Below, in pieces: positions 1 to 7,052 of a DNA stretch of 32,357 nt. Each line of letters starts with the position of its first letter. Positions within the stretch are counted from its first letter, which is position 1. The stretch is from JAWVZB01 sp033722375 (GTDB lineage: Bacteria; Actinomycetota; Nitriliruptoria; Nitriliruptorales; Nitriliruptoraceae): NCBI GenBank assembly GCA_033722375.1, contig JAWVZB010000024.1:1-32357 (forward strand), in the 5' to 3' direction. The notes beneath the pieces were generated by a model that made no database searches, was not told the DNA's origin, and saw only the letters and a program-made list of their open reading frames with translations. The position numbers were made by a program, and so were the translations under genes.

Positions 1-153
1 ACCCACCACCAGCCCGACCAGCCCCTCCCCCAACACACCGACGGGCTCACCCACGCCCACGACCGCACCACCGCCCTCGACGGCCACCTCACCACCACCG
101 ACAACACCATCACCGCCACCCTCCCCACCCGCATCCCGGTGGTGCCGGCGTGA
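1..153 (+). CDS. 3' end of an unrecognised upstream gene (partial)
   Basis: The frame beginning at the first base stays open for 50 codons and stops at TGA 151-153. The peptide is rich in Thr, His, Pro and Asp and ends in RIPVVPA. The coding strand is very C-rich and G-poor, unlike the genes that follow. The stop overlaps the GTG start of the next gene in a GTGA arrangement, which supports a real reading frame that could be translationally coupled to it. I do not recognise the family. Low-complexity C-rich tails of this kind occur in actinobacterial DUF222/13E12-type HNH proteins, but no HNH motif is visible here and that is only a guess. It could also be non-coding. Confidence 0.4.
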   Translation, partial: THHQPDQPLPQHTDGLTHAHDRTTALDGHLTTTDNTITATLPTRIPVVPA

Positions 154-2318
154 ACTGGCACCGTGCCCTCCGCCGTACCGGCGTCGCAACCGCGACAGCG
201 GCAACCCTCGCACTCATCGCTGGCTTCTCCCTCGGTATCAGCGAGTTCCTGTTCGAAAGCTTCGTGTTCCAGACCGCTGCGTTCGGAGCGACACTCGGCA
301 CCGTGGTGGCGATCGCGGCGAGGACCCAGTCCCACAACCGAGTGGTCCGTCTGCTCGCTCTGCTCGGCCTGATCATGGTCGTGGAGGTCACCGGCTACGT
401 GATCGTCGGCGGCTACATCCGCCATGAGATGGGGGCCTCGGCCTACGCGGCTCTCGTCGCCCGCGAGCTGGCGCCGGTCGATCTCCCGCTCCCGGTGGCG
501 ATCATCATCTGGTTCCCGCTCTGGACATGGATCATCTCACTCGGGGGTTTCCTCACGTTCGGCCTCTTGCTCTTCCCCGACGGGAAGCTCCCGAGTCCGC
601 GATGGAAGCCAGTCGCCGTGGTGTCCGGAGCGACGCTCGGGCTCATCGTCACCGGCTACATGATCCTCGGGTGGCCCACATCCGACGCCGCCATCACCGG
701 GCTCGAGCCGGTGGGCATCGGGGGCGCCCTCGTCTCTGTCGGCTTCCCCGCGTTCGCGCTCTGCGTCTTCGCCTCGCTCGCGTCGCTGGGCCTGCGCTAC
801 CGCTCGGCCAACGACGAGGTGCGCCACCAGCTCCGTTGGGTCCTGCTCGGTGTCAGCACGCTCGCGATCGGGTTCCCGATCATGATCGTCGGCCAGACCA
901 TGGGCGCGATCGGCGTCGAGGTCGTGAACTACGGCTCGATGCTCCTGGTGCCGCTGGTCGTCGCGGGTTACGGGGTCGCGATCGTCAAGCATCGGCTCTA
1001 CGACATCGACGTCGTCATCAACCGCACACTCGTCGTGGCGGGGCTCGGTGCCTTCATCACGGCGGTCTACATCTCGATCGTCGTCGGGGTGGGACAGCTG
1101 GTGGGCACCGGGGACGAACCCAACCTCGCGCTGTCGCTCATCGCGACGGCGGTGGTCGCGCTCGCCTTCCAGCCGGCGCGGGTCCGGGTGCAGCACTGGG
1201 CGAACGTGCTCGTCTACGGGGAGCGGGCGACCCCTTACGAGGTCCTCGCCCGTTTCTCGCAGACGAGCGCCGAACAGGGCGAGCGTCACGACCTCTTGCG
1301 GGAGACCGCCGAGCTGCTCGCCGATGCGTTGGGGGCGAGCGTCACGGTCTGGGTCCGTCAGCACGACGAGCTGGTGCCGGTCGCGAGCTACCCCGACGGC
1401 ACGGATCCAGCCCGGCCGATCGCTGCGACGGATCAGCCAGAGGATCCCCGGGCCGACCTGACGACGGTCGTCCGGGGCGATGACCGACTCCTCGGGGCGA
1501 TATCCGTCACGAAGCCTTCGTCCGAGCCAGTTACTCAGGCGGATCGGCAGCTGACCGAGCAGCTCGCCGGCGCACTGGGGCTGCTGCTCCGGAACCGGGG
1601 TCTCACCGAGGAGCTGGCCGCCACCGTCGACGACCTGGCCCGCTCTCGTGACCGGCTGCTCGCTGCCGGGGACGCCGCACGCCAGATGATCGACCAGAGC
1701 CTGCGTTCACAGCCGCTCGAACAGCTCGAAACTCTCGACCGCGATCTGCACCGGCTGGCCGAGATCGCCCGCCGCACCAGCGCCGACAAGACCTCGCAGA
1801 TCCTCGAGCAGGTCGCGGAGGATGCAGAACGGGCCGCGGACACCGTCCGCGAGCTCGCCTCCGGGGCCTATCCACCCCGACTCGAAGCCGAGGGTCTCCG
1901 GTCAGCGTTGCAGGCGCGTGCAGCAGCCGCGCCGTTCCCGGTGTCGATCCAGGTCCCGGAGGACGGGCGCTACCCACTACCGATCGAGACCGCGGTCTAC
2001 TTCTGCGTGCTGGAAGCGCTCCAGAACGCCACGAAGTACGCCGAGCCCGACTCCGTCCAGGTGCAGATCGAGAGGCGAGATGGGGAGCTCGTCTTCACAG
2101 TTCGTGACGACGGCAGCGGCTTCGATCTCGACGCCGTCGCCGGGGGCAGCGGCCTGAACAACCTCCAAGACCGCGTGGACGCCCTCGATGGGCACCTCGA
2201 GATCGACGCGGCCCCCGGTCGGGGTACCACGGTGCGGGGCGCGCTCCCCCTCCAGGGTCAGGGCCCCGACAGCAATCTCACGAGGCCTGTGCCGACTCCC
2301 ATGCCTCCTGCAGACTGA
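150..2318 (+). CDS. Membrane sensor histidine kinase (NarL-system type), H-box histidine apparently absent
   Basis: The protein has 722 aa. The first ~350 residues hold about ten hydrophobic segments, with the landmarks FPDGKLPSPRW (near 142) and RLYDIDVVINRT typical of a large actinobacterial sensor-kinase family. A GAF-like region follows (~365-480), then a HisKA_3-like helical dimerisation segment (~500-575), then a HATPase domain with N-box EALQNATKYA (from E622), G1 box DDGSGFD (653-659) and G2 box GGSGL (665-669). In the dimerisation helix the usual RxLHDGxQ is replaced by QSLRSQPLEQL, so Arg519 sits where the phosphorylated His should be. GTG 150 is the only good start before the first membrane segment. 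The 3' end overlaps the convergent receiver gene by 41 nt. The two response regulators next door are the likely partners. The kinase fold is secure; phosphotransfer activity is doubtful. Confidence 0.88.
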   Translation: MNWHRALRRTGVATATAATLALIAGFSLGISEFLFESFVFQTAAFGATLGTVVAIAARTQSHNRVVRLLALLGLIMVVEVTGYVIVGGYIRHEMGASAYAALVARELAPVDLPLPVAIIIWFPLWTWIISLGGFLTFGLLLFPDGKLPSPRWKPVAVVSGATLGLIVTGYMILGWPTSDAAITGLEPVGIGGALVSVGFPAFALCVFASLASLGLRYRSANDEVRHQLRWVLLGVSTLAIGFPIMIVGQTMGAIGVEVVNYGSMLLVPLVVAGYGVAIVKHRLYDIDVVINRTLVVAGLGAFITAVYISIVVGVGQLVGTGDEPNLALSLIATAVVALAFQPARVRVQHWANVLVYGERATPYEVLARFSQTSAEQGERHDLLRETAELLADALGASVTVWVRQHDELVPVASYPDGTDPARPIAATDQPEDPRADLTTVVRGDDRLLGAISVTKPSSEPVTQADRQLTEQLAGALGLLLRNRGLTEELAATVDDLARSRDRLLAAGDAARQMIDQSLRSQPLEQLETLDRDLHRLAEIARRTSADKTSQILEQVAEDAERAADTVRELASGAYPPRLEAEGLRSALQARAAAAPFPVSIQVPEDGRYPLPIETAVYFCVLEALQNATKYAEPDSVQVQIERRDGELVFTVRDDGSGFDLDAVAGGSGLNNLQDRVDALDGHLEIDAAPGRGTTVRGALPLQGQGPDSNLTRPVPTPMPPAD

Positions 2319-2658
2319 AGGGGTCGAAGTCCGACTTCGAGATGAACGCCGCGGCCCCTGCGTCGACGGCACGGTCTTCGTAGTCACCCGAGGAGTACGT
2401 GGACAGAACGAGCACGACCGGGGGGCCCTGACCGGCCACGATCCGACGGGTCGCCTCCAAGCCGTCCATGCCCGGGAGGTTGACATCCATGAGCACCAGA
2501 TCGGGTGACAGCGCTTGGAGCTGCGACAGGCCGTCCTCGGCCGTCTCTGCCTCCCCCACGACCTCGAAGCCCTCGGCCATCTCGACCACCAGTCTCGCGG
2601 CAGACCGGAACGCCGCCTGATCGTCCACGATCAGCACGCGCACGGTGTCGAGCGTCAC
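2278..2658 (-). CDS. Stand-alone receiver-domain response regulator
   Basis: This is a 126-aa protein consisting only of a CheY-like receiver. Visible key residues are the acidic pair D12-D13 (VLIVDDQ), phosphoacceptor D58 (LVLMDVNLPGMDG), S86/T87 in VLSTYSS and K108 in FISKSDF. There is no output domain. A longer frame upstream exists, but GTG at 2658 is preferred because GAGG lies 7 nt before it and the receiver fold starts right there. Its end overlaps the convergent histidine kinase gene. It follows the NarL-type regulator on the same strand after 82 nt that contain a strong hairpin, so the two regulators may not be fully co-transcribed. It may act as a phosphate sink or a protein-protein switch; the partner is inferred from position only. 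Confidence 0.85.
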   Translation of the reverse strand: MTLDTVRVLIVDDQAAFRSAARLVVEMAEGFEVVGEAETAEDGLSQLQALSPDLVLMDVNLPGMDGLEATRRIVAGQGPPVVLVLSTYSSGDYEDRAVDAGAAAFISKSDFDPFSLQEAWESAQAS

Positions 2659-2718
2659 TTCCACACCTCGATGGTGCCTGGGAAGCCGTGGATCCGGCAG
2701 GGTGGGGACTGGCGGATC

Positions 2719-2742
2719 GATGGTGTGGAGAACCACACCATC
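2719..2742 (-). terminator. Hairpin at the end of the NarL-type regulator gene
   Basis: There is a perfect 10-bp inverted repeat, GATGGTGTGG at 2719-2728 and CCACACCATC at 2733-2742, with a 4-nt loop. On the minus strand it begins at the stop codon (2743-2741) of the NarL-type regulator and lies in the 82-nt gap before the receiver gene. No U-tract follows in either direction, so it would be a non-canonical (tract-less) terminator or a processing/attenuation hairpin rather than a classical intrinsic terminator. Confidence 0.55.
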
Positions 2743-3406
2743 AACCACCCCCCTCGGACAGGTACATCAGCACTGCGCGGACGCGGCGGTTGGTCTCTGA
2801 CTCAGGCGTCAACCCGAGCTTGCTGAAGATGTTGTTGATGTGCTTCTCGATCGCGCGCTCCGACAGGACCAGATCCTCGGCGATGCCTGCGTTCGTCTTG
2901 CCCTGCGCCAGATGCTCGAGGACCTCGCTCTCGCGGGGTGTCAGCTCGTCGAGTGGCGAGGGCCCCTTGCTGCGCGCCTCGACGAGAGCGTCGACGACCT
3001 GCGGATCGATCGCGGAACCACCTCCGTTCACGTCCTGGATGGCGCGGACCACCTGCTCCACATCCGATACGCGTTCCTTCAACAGGTAGCCCCGGCCCTG
3101 CGTCCCGTCCTCGAAGAGGCGCAGGGCGTAGTCGGGGTCCACGTACTGGCTCAGCACCAGCACCCCGATCCCGGGATGGCTCTCCCGTAGCGTCCGAGCC
3201 GCTTGGATGCCTTCGTCTGTATGGGTGGGTGGCATCCGGATGTCGGTGAGCACCACGTCGGGATCGTGCTCCTCGACGGCCCCGAGCAGCGCCGGGTAGT
3301 CACTGACGGACGCCACGAGCTCGATCTCGTCGGCTACGTCGAACAGCAGGCGCACCCCTTCACGGACGAAGTAGCTGTCCTCGGCCAGAACCACGCGGAT
3401 ACTCAT
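2741..3406 (-). CDS. NarL/FixJ-type response regulator with LuxR DNA-binding domain
   Basis: The protein has 221 aa. The N-terminal receiver has acidic residues E9-D10, phosphoacceptor D55 (VVLTDIRMPP), S86 and K110. The C-terminal LuxR-type helix-turn-helix (~153-215) starts LTPRESEVLEHLAQG and contains the recognition segment SERAIEKHINNIFSKLG. ATG 3406 is chosen because the receiver fold begins immediately (MSIRVVLAED); the extra residues of the longer frame look non-coding. No Shine-Dalgarno sequence precedes this ATG, but TACCCT lies 8 nt upstream, which suggests a leaderless transcript. It is a transcription factor probably phosphorylated by a membrane kinase such as the one encoded convergently at 150-2318; that pairing is inferred. 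Confidence 0.93.
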   Translation of the reverse strand: MSIRVVLAEDSYFVREGVRLLFDVADEIELVASVSDYPALLGAVEEHDPDVVLTDIRMPPTHTDEGIQAARTLRESHPGIGVLVLSQYVDPDYALRLFEDGTQGRGYLLKERVSDVEQVVRAIQDVNGGGSAIDPQVVDALVEARSKGPSPLDELTPRESEVLEHLAQGKTNAGIAEDLVLSERAIEKHINNIFSKLGLTPESETNRRVRAVLMYLSEGGG

Positions 3407-3414
3407 GGGCGAGC

Positions 3415-3420
3415 AGGGTA
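3415..3420 (-). promoter_or_regulatory. Candidate -10 box for the NarL-type regulator (leaderless)
   Basis: The minus strand reads TACCCT, then 8 nt, then the ATG at 3406. With transcription starting about 7 nt after the -10 box, the mRNA would begin at or next to the start codon, matching the absence of a Shine-Dalgarno sequence. No clear -35 box is seen. Confidence 0.4.
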
Positions 3421-3488
3421 GAAGCGACCACGCCACCACCGAGGCAACCGCCGCGCCGGAAGCTCTTGAGCACCATCCGTCCCAGCGG

Positions 3489-3500
3489 GAAGGGCCCTTC
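3489..3500. promoter_or_regulatory. 12-bp perfect palindrome in the divergent regulator/aconitase region
   Basis: GAAGGGCCCTTC reads the same on both strands and lies in the 171-nt region between the divergent NarL-type regulator and aconitase genes, about 28 nt upstream of the candidate aconitase -10 box. It could be a dimeric repressor operator. A single occurrence in GC-rich DNA is weak evidence. Confidence 0.25.
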
Positions 3501-3527
3501 GACTCTCTGACGGGTGCCCCGCAGGAC

Positions 3528-3533
3528 TACCCT
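3528..3533 (+). promoter_or_regulatory. Candidate -10 box for the aconitase gene
   Basis: TACCCT lies 44 nt before the aconitase ATG, with TCTGAC (3506-3511) 16 nt upstream as a weak -35 match. It matches the TANNNT pattern seen before several other genes in this window. Confidence 0.35.
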
Positions 3534-3577
3534 CGAGGGGGCTCCTCCCAACCGTCACTGGCCCTCAGGAGTCCACG

Positions 3578-5866
3578 ATGAGCCACCCCGCAGCGGGGAC
3601 GCCGACCGACCTCGTGCAGCGCGTGTACGCACGACTCTCGGAGCGCGTCCCGTCCGCCCGCAGGCGTTACGGGCGTCCACTGACCGTCGCCGAGAAGATC
3701 CTGTTCGCCCACCTGCACGACCCCGACGGTGCCGGGCTCGAGCGGGGGGTCGACTACGTCGACTTCGAGCCAGACCGGGTCGCGATGCAGGACGCCACCG
3801 CCCAGATGGCGGTGCTGCAGTTCATGCTCGCGAACAAGGACGAGACGGCCGTCCCGACCACGATCCACTGCGATCACCTCATCCAGGCCCACGAGGGCGC
3901 TGATGCCGATCTCCGGATCGCCAACGAGGCCAACCGAGAGGTGTACGACTTCCTGCGGTCCGCGAGCCAGCGGTACGGGATGGGCTTCTGGAAGCCCGGC
4001 AGCGGGATCATCCACCAGGTCGTGCTCGAGAACTACGCCTTCCCGGGCGGGATGATGATCGGGACCGACAGCCATACCCCCAACGCCGGTGGGCTCGGCA
4101 TGGTCGCCATCGGTGTCGGGGGGGCCGACGCCGTCGACGTGATGGTGGGCATGCCTTGGAACCTCCGTCAGCCGAAGCTGATCGGCGTGCACCTCACCGG
4201 CAGCCTCGACGGATGGACCGCCCCGAAGGACGTGATCCTCAAGGTCGCCGAGATCCTCACGGTCAAGGGTGGCACCGGCGCGATCGTCGAGTATTTCGGT
4301 GACGGCGCCGAGTCGATCTCTGCGACCGGCAAGGGCACCATCTGCAACATGGGGGCCGAGATCGGGGCCACCACCTCCCTGTTCGCTTTCGACCAGTCCA
4401 TGGTCCGCTACCTCAAGGCGACGGGGCGGGAGGAGATCGCCGACCTCGCCACCGAGTACGCAGCCTTCCTGCGCCCCGACCCCGAGGTCTACGACGACCC
4501 GGAGACCTACTACGACCAGGTCATCGAGATCGACCTGGACGCGCTCGAGCCGCACCTCGTGGGGCCCCATACCCCCGATCTCGCACGCCCCGTGTCGGCG
4601 ATGAAGAAGGAGGCCGCCGCGAAGGACTACCCGGTCGAGCTGTCCGCGGCCCTGGTCGGGTCGTGCACCAACTCCTCCTACGAGGACATCTCCCGCGCCG
4701 CATCGATCGCGCGCCACGGACAGCAACACGGCCTGGCGGCACGGACCGACCTGCTGATCACCCCGGGCTCCGAACAGGTGCGCGCCACCATCGAGCGGGA
4801 CGGGCTGCTCGGGGACCTCGAAGCGATCGGTGCCACCGTGCTCGCCAACGCCTGTGGCCCGTGCATCGGGCAATGGCAACGCGACGACATCGAGCCCGGT
4901 GAGCGCAACTCGATCGTCACGTCCTTCAACCGCAACTTCCCCAAGCGCAACGACGGGAACGCCGAGACGCTCGCCTTCATCGGCTCCCCCGAAACGGTCG
5001 TCGCGATGGCGTTGGCGGGGCGGCTCGACTTCGACCCTCGGCGGGACACGCTCACCAACGGCGACGGCGAAGAGATCAGCCTTCCCGAGCCGGTCGGCAC
5101 AGAGTTGCCCGACGGTGGCTTCACGAGCGGTGCAGCTGGCTTCGTCCCCCCGACCGGCACGGACGTCGAGGTCGAGATCGATCGCTCCTCCGATCGCCTC
5201 CAACGACTCGAGCCCTTCTCCGCCTGGGACGGAGAGGATCTCGAGGAGCTACCGATCCTCCTGAAGGCCACGGGCAAGTGCACCACGGACCACATCTCGA
5301 TGGCCGGTCCGTGGTTGCGGTTCCGCGGCCACCTCGAGAACATCTCCGGCAACCTGTTCCTGTCCGCCACCAACGCGTTCACCGGCGGCAAGAGCACCGG
5401 GATCGACGTCGCGGCAGCAGGCGGTGACGGCGACGAGCAGGTCCCCCTCCCCGAGCTCGCGCGCCGGTGGCACGAACGGGGCGTCGAGTGGGCGGTCGTC
5501 GGCGACGAGAACTACGGCGAGGGCAGCTCGCGGGAGCACGCGGCCATGGAGCCCAGGTTCCGTGGGTGCCGGGCCGTCATCGTGCGCAGCTTCGCCCGCA
5601 TCCACGAGACGAACCTGAAGAAGCAGGGAGTCCTGGCACTCACGTTCGTCGATCCTGGGGACTACGAACGGGTCCGAGCCGACGACACGCTGTCGATCAT
5701 CGGTCTCGGCGAGCTGGCGCCCGGACGGCCGGTGACGGTCCGCCTCCACCATGCCGACGGGTCCAGCGAGGAGATCCAGACCACGCACACGATGTCCGAC
5801 GATCAGATCAGGTGGTTCGAGGCCGGCTCGGCGCTTAATCTCATACGTGAGGGGTCCGCTCGCTGA
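3578..5866 (+). CDS. Aconitate hydratase, mitochondrial-type
   Basis: This is a 762-aa [4Fe-4S] enzyme that interconverts citrate and isocitrate in the cytosolic TCA cycle. Cluster ligands are C363 (GSCTNSS), C426 and C429 (ACGPC); the 63- and 3-residue spacings equal those of mitochondrial aconitase. Substrate-loop motif GTDSHTPNAGG is present, and the C-terminal swivel domain has KCTTDHISMAGPW and GDENYGEGSSREH. The length fits the mitochondrial branch (~750-780 aa) rather than the ~900-aa AcnA/IRP1 branch more usual in actinomycetes. ATG 3578 is supported by AGGAG 7 nt upstream. The next gene starts 37 nt downstream on the same strand, so read-through is plausible although no metabolic link is evident. 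Confidence 0.95.
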   Translation: MSHPAAGTPTDLVQRVYARLSERVPSARRRYGRPLTVAEKILFAHLHDPDGAGLERGVDYVDFEPDRVAMQDATAQMAVLQFMLANKDETAVPTTIHCDHLIQAHEGADADLRIANEANREVYDFLRSASQRYGMGFWKPGSGIIHQVVLENYAFPGGMMIGTDSHTPNAGGLGMVAIGVGGADAVDVMVGMPWNLRQPKLIGVHLTGSLDGWTAPKDVILKVAEILTVKGGTGAIVEYFGDGAESISATGKGTICNMGAEIGATTSLFAFDQSMVRYLKATGREEIADLATEYAAFLRPDPEVYDDPETYYDQVIEIDLDALEPHLVGPHTPDLARPVSAMKKEAAAKDYPVELSAALVGSCTNSSYEDISRAASIARHGQQHGLAARTDLLITPGSEQVRATIERDGLLGDLEAIGATVLANACGPCIGQWQRDDIEPGERNSIVTSFNRNFPKRNDGNAETLAFIGSPETVVAMALAGRLDFDPRRDTLTNGDGEEISLPEPVGTELPDGGFTSGAAGFVPPTGTDVEVEIDRSSDRLQRLEPFSAWDGEDLEELPILLKATGKCTTDHISMAGPWLRFRGHLENISGNLFLSATNAFTGGKSTGIDVAAAGGDGDEQVPLPELARRWHERGVEWAVVGDENYGEGSSREHAAMEPRFRGCRAVIVRSFARIHETNLKKQGVLALTFVDPGDYERVRADDTLSIIGLGELAPGRPVTVRLHHADGSSEEIQTTHTMSDDQIRWFEAGSALNLIREGSAR

Positions 5867-5903
5867 CGACGGCGTCGACGCCCCGCCCGCGAGGAGACCC
5901 GGA

Positions 5904-7052
5904 ATGTACGAGCTGCCCGAACTCGAGCTGTCCAGCGACTTCCAGCATCTCGAGCCGCTCATGGGGGCGCGCGGGCTGACGCCCGGTGGAGCGCTGAACT
6001 GGCAGCCACCCGGCCAGGAGCTCGCCGCCCTGCGAGAGGCGGTGTCGGACTTCCGGGACGCGGTCGTCGCGAGCGGAACGCCGGACGGCGTCGTGACTCG
6101 TGACCTCGTGACGCTCCCCTACCCCACCAGGTTCGGTCTCTGGCGCTCCCCGAACAGCCCGGCGCCCTACCTGTGGTTCACCAACCGAATGACGGTCATC
6201 CAGTGGACCGACGAGGACGGACGCCGTCGCACGATGATCTGGGAGCCGTCAGACCACGAGCGGGGCGAGTACACGCCCTACTTCGCCCGGCTGAAGGCCA
6301 AGAACCCGCTTCCCGACGCCATGCTGACGACCTCGCACGGCACGGTCCTGGGCCATCTTCGTGCCCTCGGTATCGATCCTGCGGACGTCGACTACCTGGC
6401 CTTCGACCACCTCCACACCCAGGACGTCCGACGCCTGATCGGCACCACCCGCCCCGCCCCCGACCTCGGCAACGGGCAGGAGCCAGTGGAACCGTGGTTC
6501 CCCAACGCCCGGCTGATCGTGCAGGCGCGCGAGTGGGAGACGATCCGCCACCTCCATCCGCTGCAGGTGCCCTGGTATCAGCCGGAGACCTACGACAGCC
6601 TGCCCACCGAACGGATCCTCGCCGTCGACGGTGACGTGCTGCTCGGCCCTGGGGTGGCACTGATGTACACGCCCGGACACACGGCCGGGAACATGTCCCT
6701 CGTGCTCCACACCGACCGTGGCCTGTGGACCTCGAGCGAGAACGGGGTCGCCGCCGAGTGCTGGGCACCCCGCGCCTCCAAGATCCCCGGCGTGCGGAAG
6801 TGGTCGCTCGAGTGGGGGCAGGACGTGATCCTGAACGCGAACACGCTCGAGTACACGGCGTGGCAGTACGACTCCATGGTCGTCGAGTCCGAAGTCGCGG
6901 ACCGCTCCCCCGACGGCGTGTACCCGCAGTGCTTCCCGACCAGCGAACTCACCTCCCATCCGCTGTCGCCGATGACGTCCCCGACCCACACGTTCGGGGG
7001 CATCGAACACGGCGTCGTGAAGGGCGGGGCGATCACGGCCGTCACCGCATGA
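5904..7052 (+). CDS. Metallo-beta-lactamase-fold protein with altered metal-binding motif
   Basis: The protein has 382 aa. MBL-fold signs are an FDHLHTQD segment (H169, H171, Q173, D174) at the HxHxDH position, the downstream motif TPGHTAGNMSLVL (H259) and then WTSSENG (275-281), where a bridging Asp is normally found. In the first motif the usual Asp-His pair reads Gln-Asp, so at least one zinc site is non-standard. The C-terminal ~90 residues include SPTHTFGGIEHG near the end. ATG 5904 has GAGGAG upstream and is preferred to a longer frame that runs into the aconitase gene. The stop overlaps the next ATG (ATGA), so this gene is translationally coupled to the alcohol dehydrogenase. The substrate is unknown; a hydrolase or lactonase acting with the dehydrogenase is inferred. 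Confidence 0.8.
   Translation: MYELPELELSSDFQHLEPLMGARGLTPGGALNWQPPGQELAALREAVSDFRDAVVASGTPDGVVTRDLVTLPYPTRFGLWRSPNSPAPYLWFTNRMTVIQWTDEDGRRRTMIWEPSDHERGEYTPYFARLKAKNPLPDAMLTTSHGTVLGHLRALGIDPADVDYLAFDHLHTQDVRRLIGTTRPAPDLGNGQEPVEPWFPNARLIVQAREWETIRHLHPLQVPWYQPETYDSLPTERILAVDGDVLLGPGVALMYTPGHTAGNMSLVLHTDRGLWTSSENGVAAECWAPRASKIPGVRKWSLEWGQDVILNANTLEYTAWQYDSMVVESEVADRSPDGVYPQCFPTSELTSHPLSPMTSPTHTFGGIEHGVVKGGAITAVTA

Noticed and set aside
3527..5203. Long open frame antisense to the aconitase gene (558 codons)
   Set aside because: It is a shadow of GC-biased codons in aconitase; its product is a Gly/Asp/Val-rich string without domain motifs.
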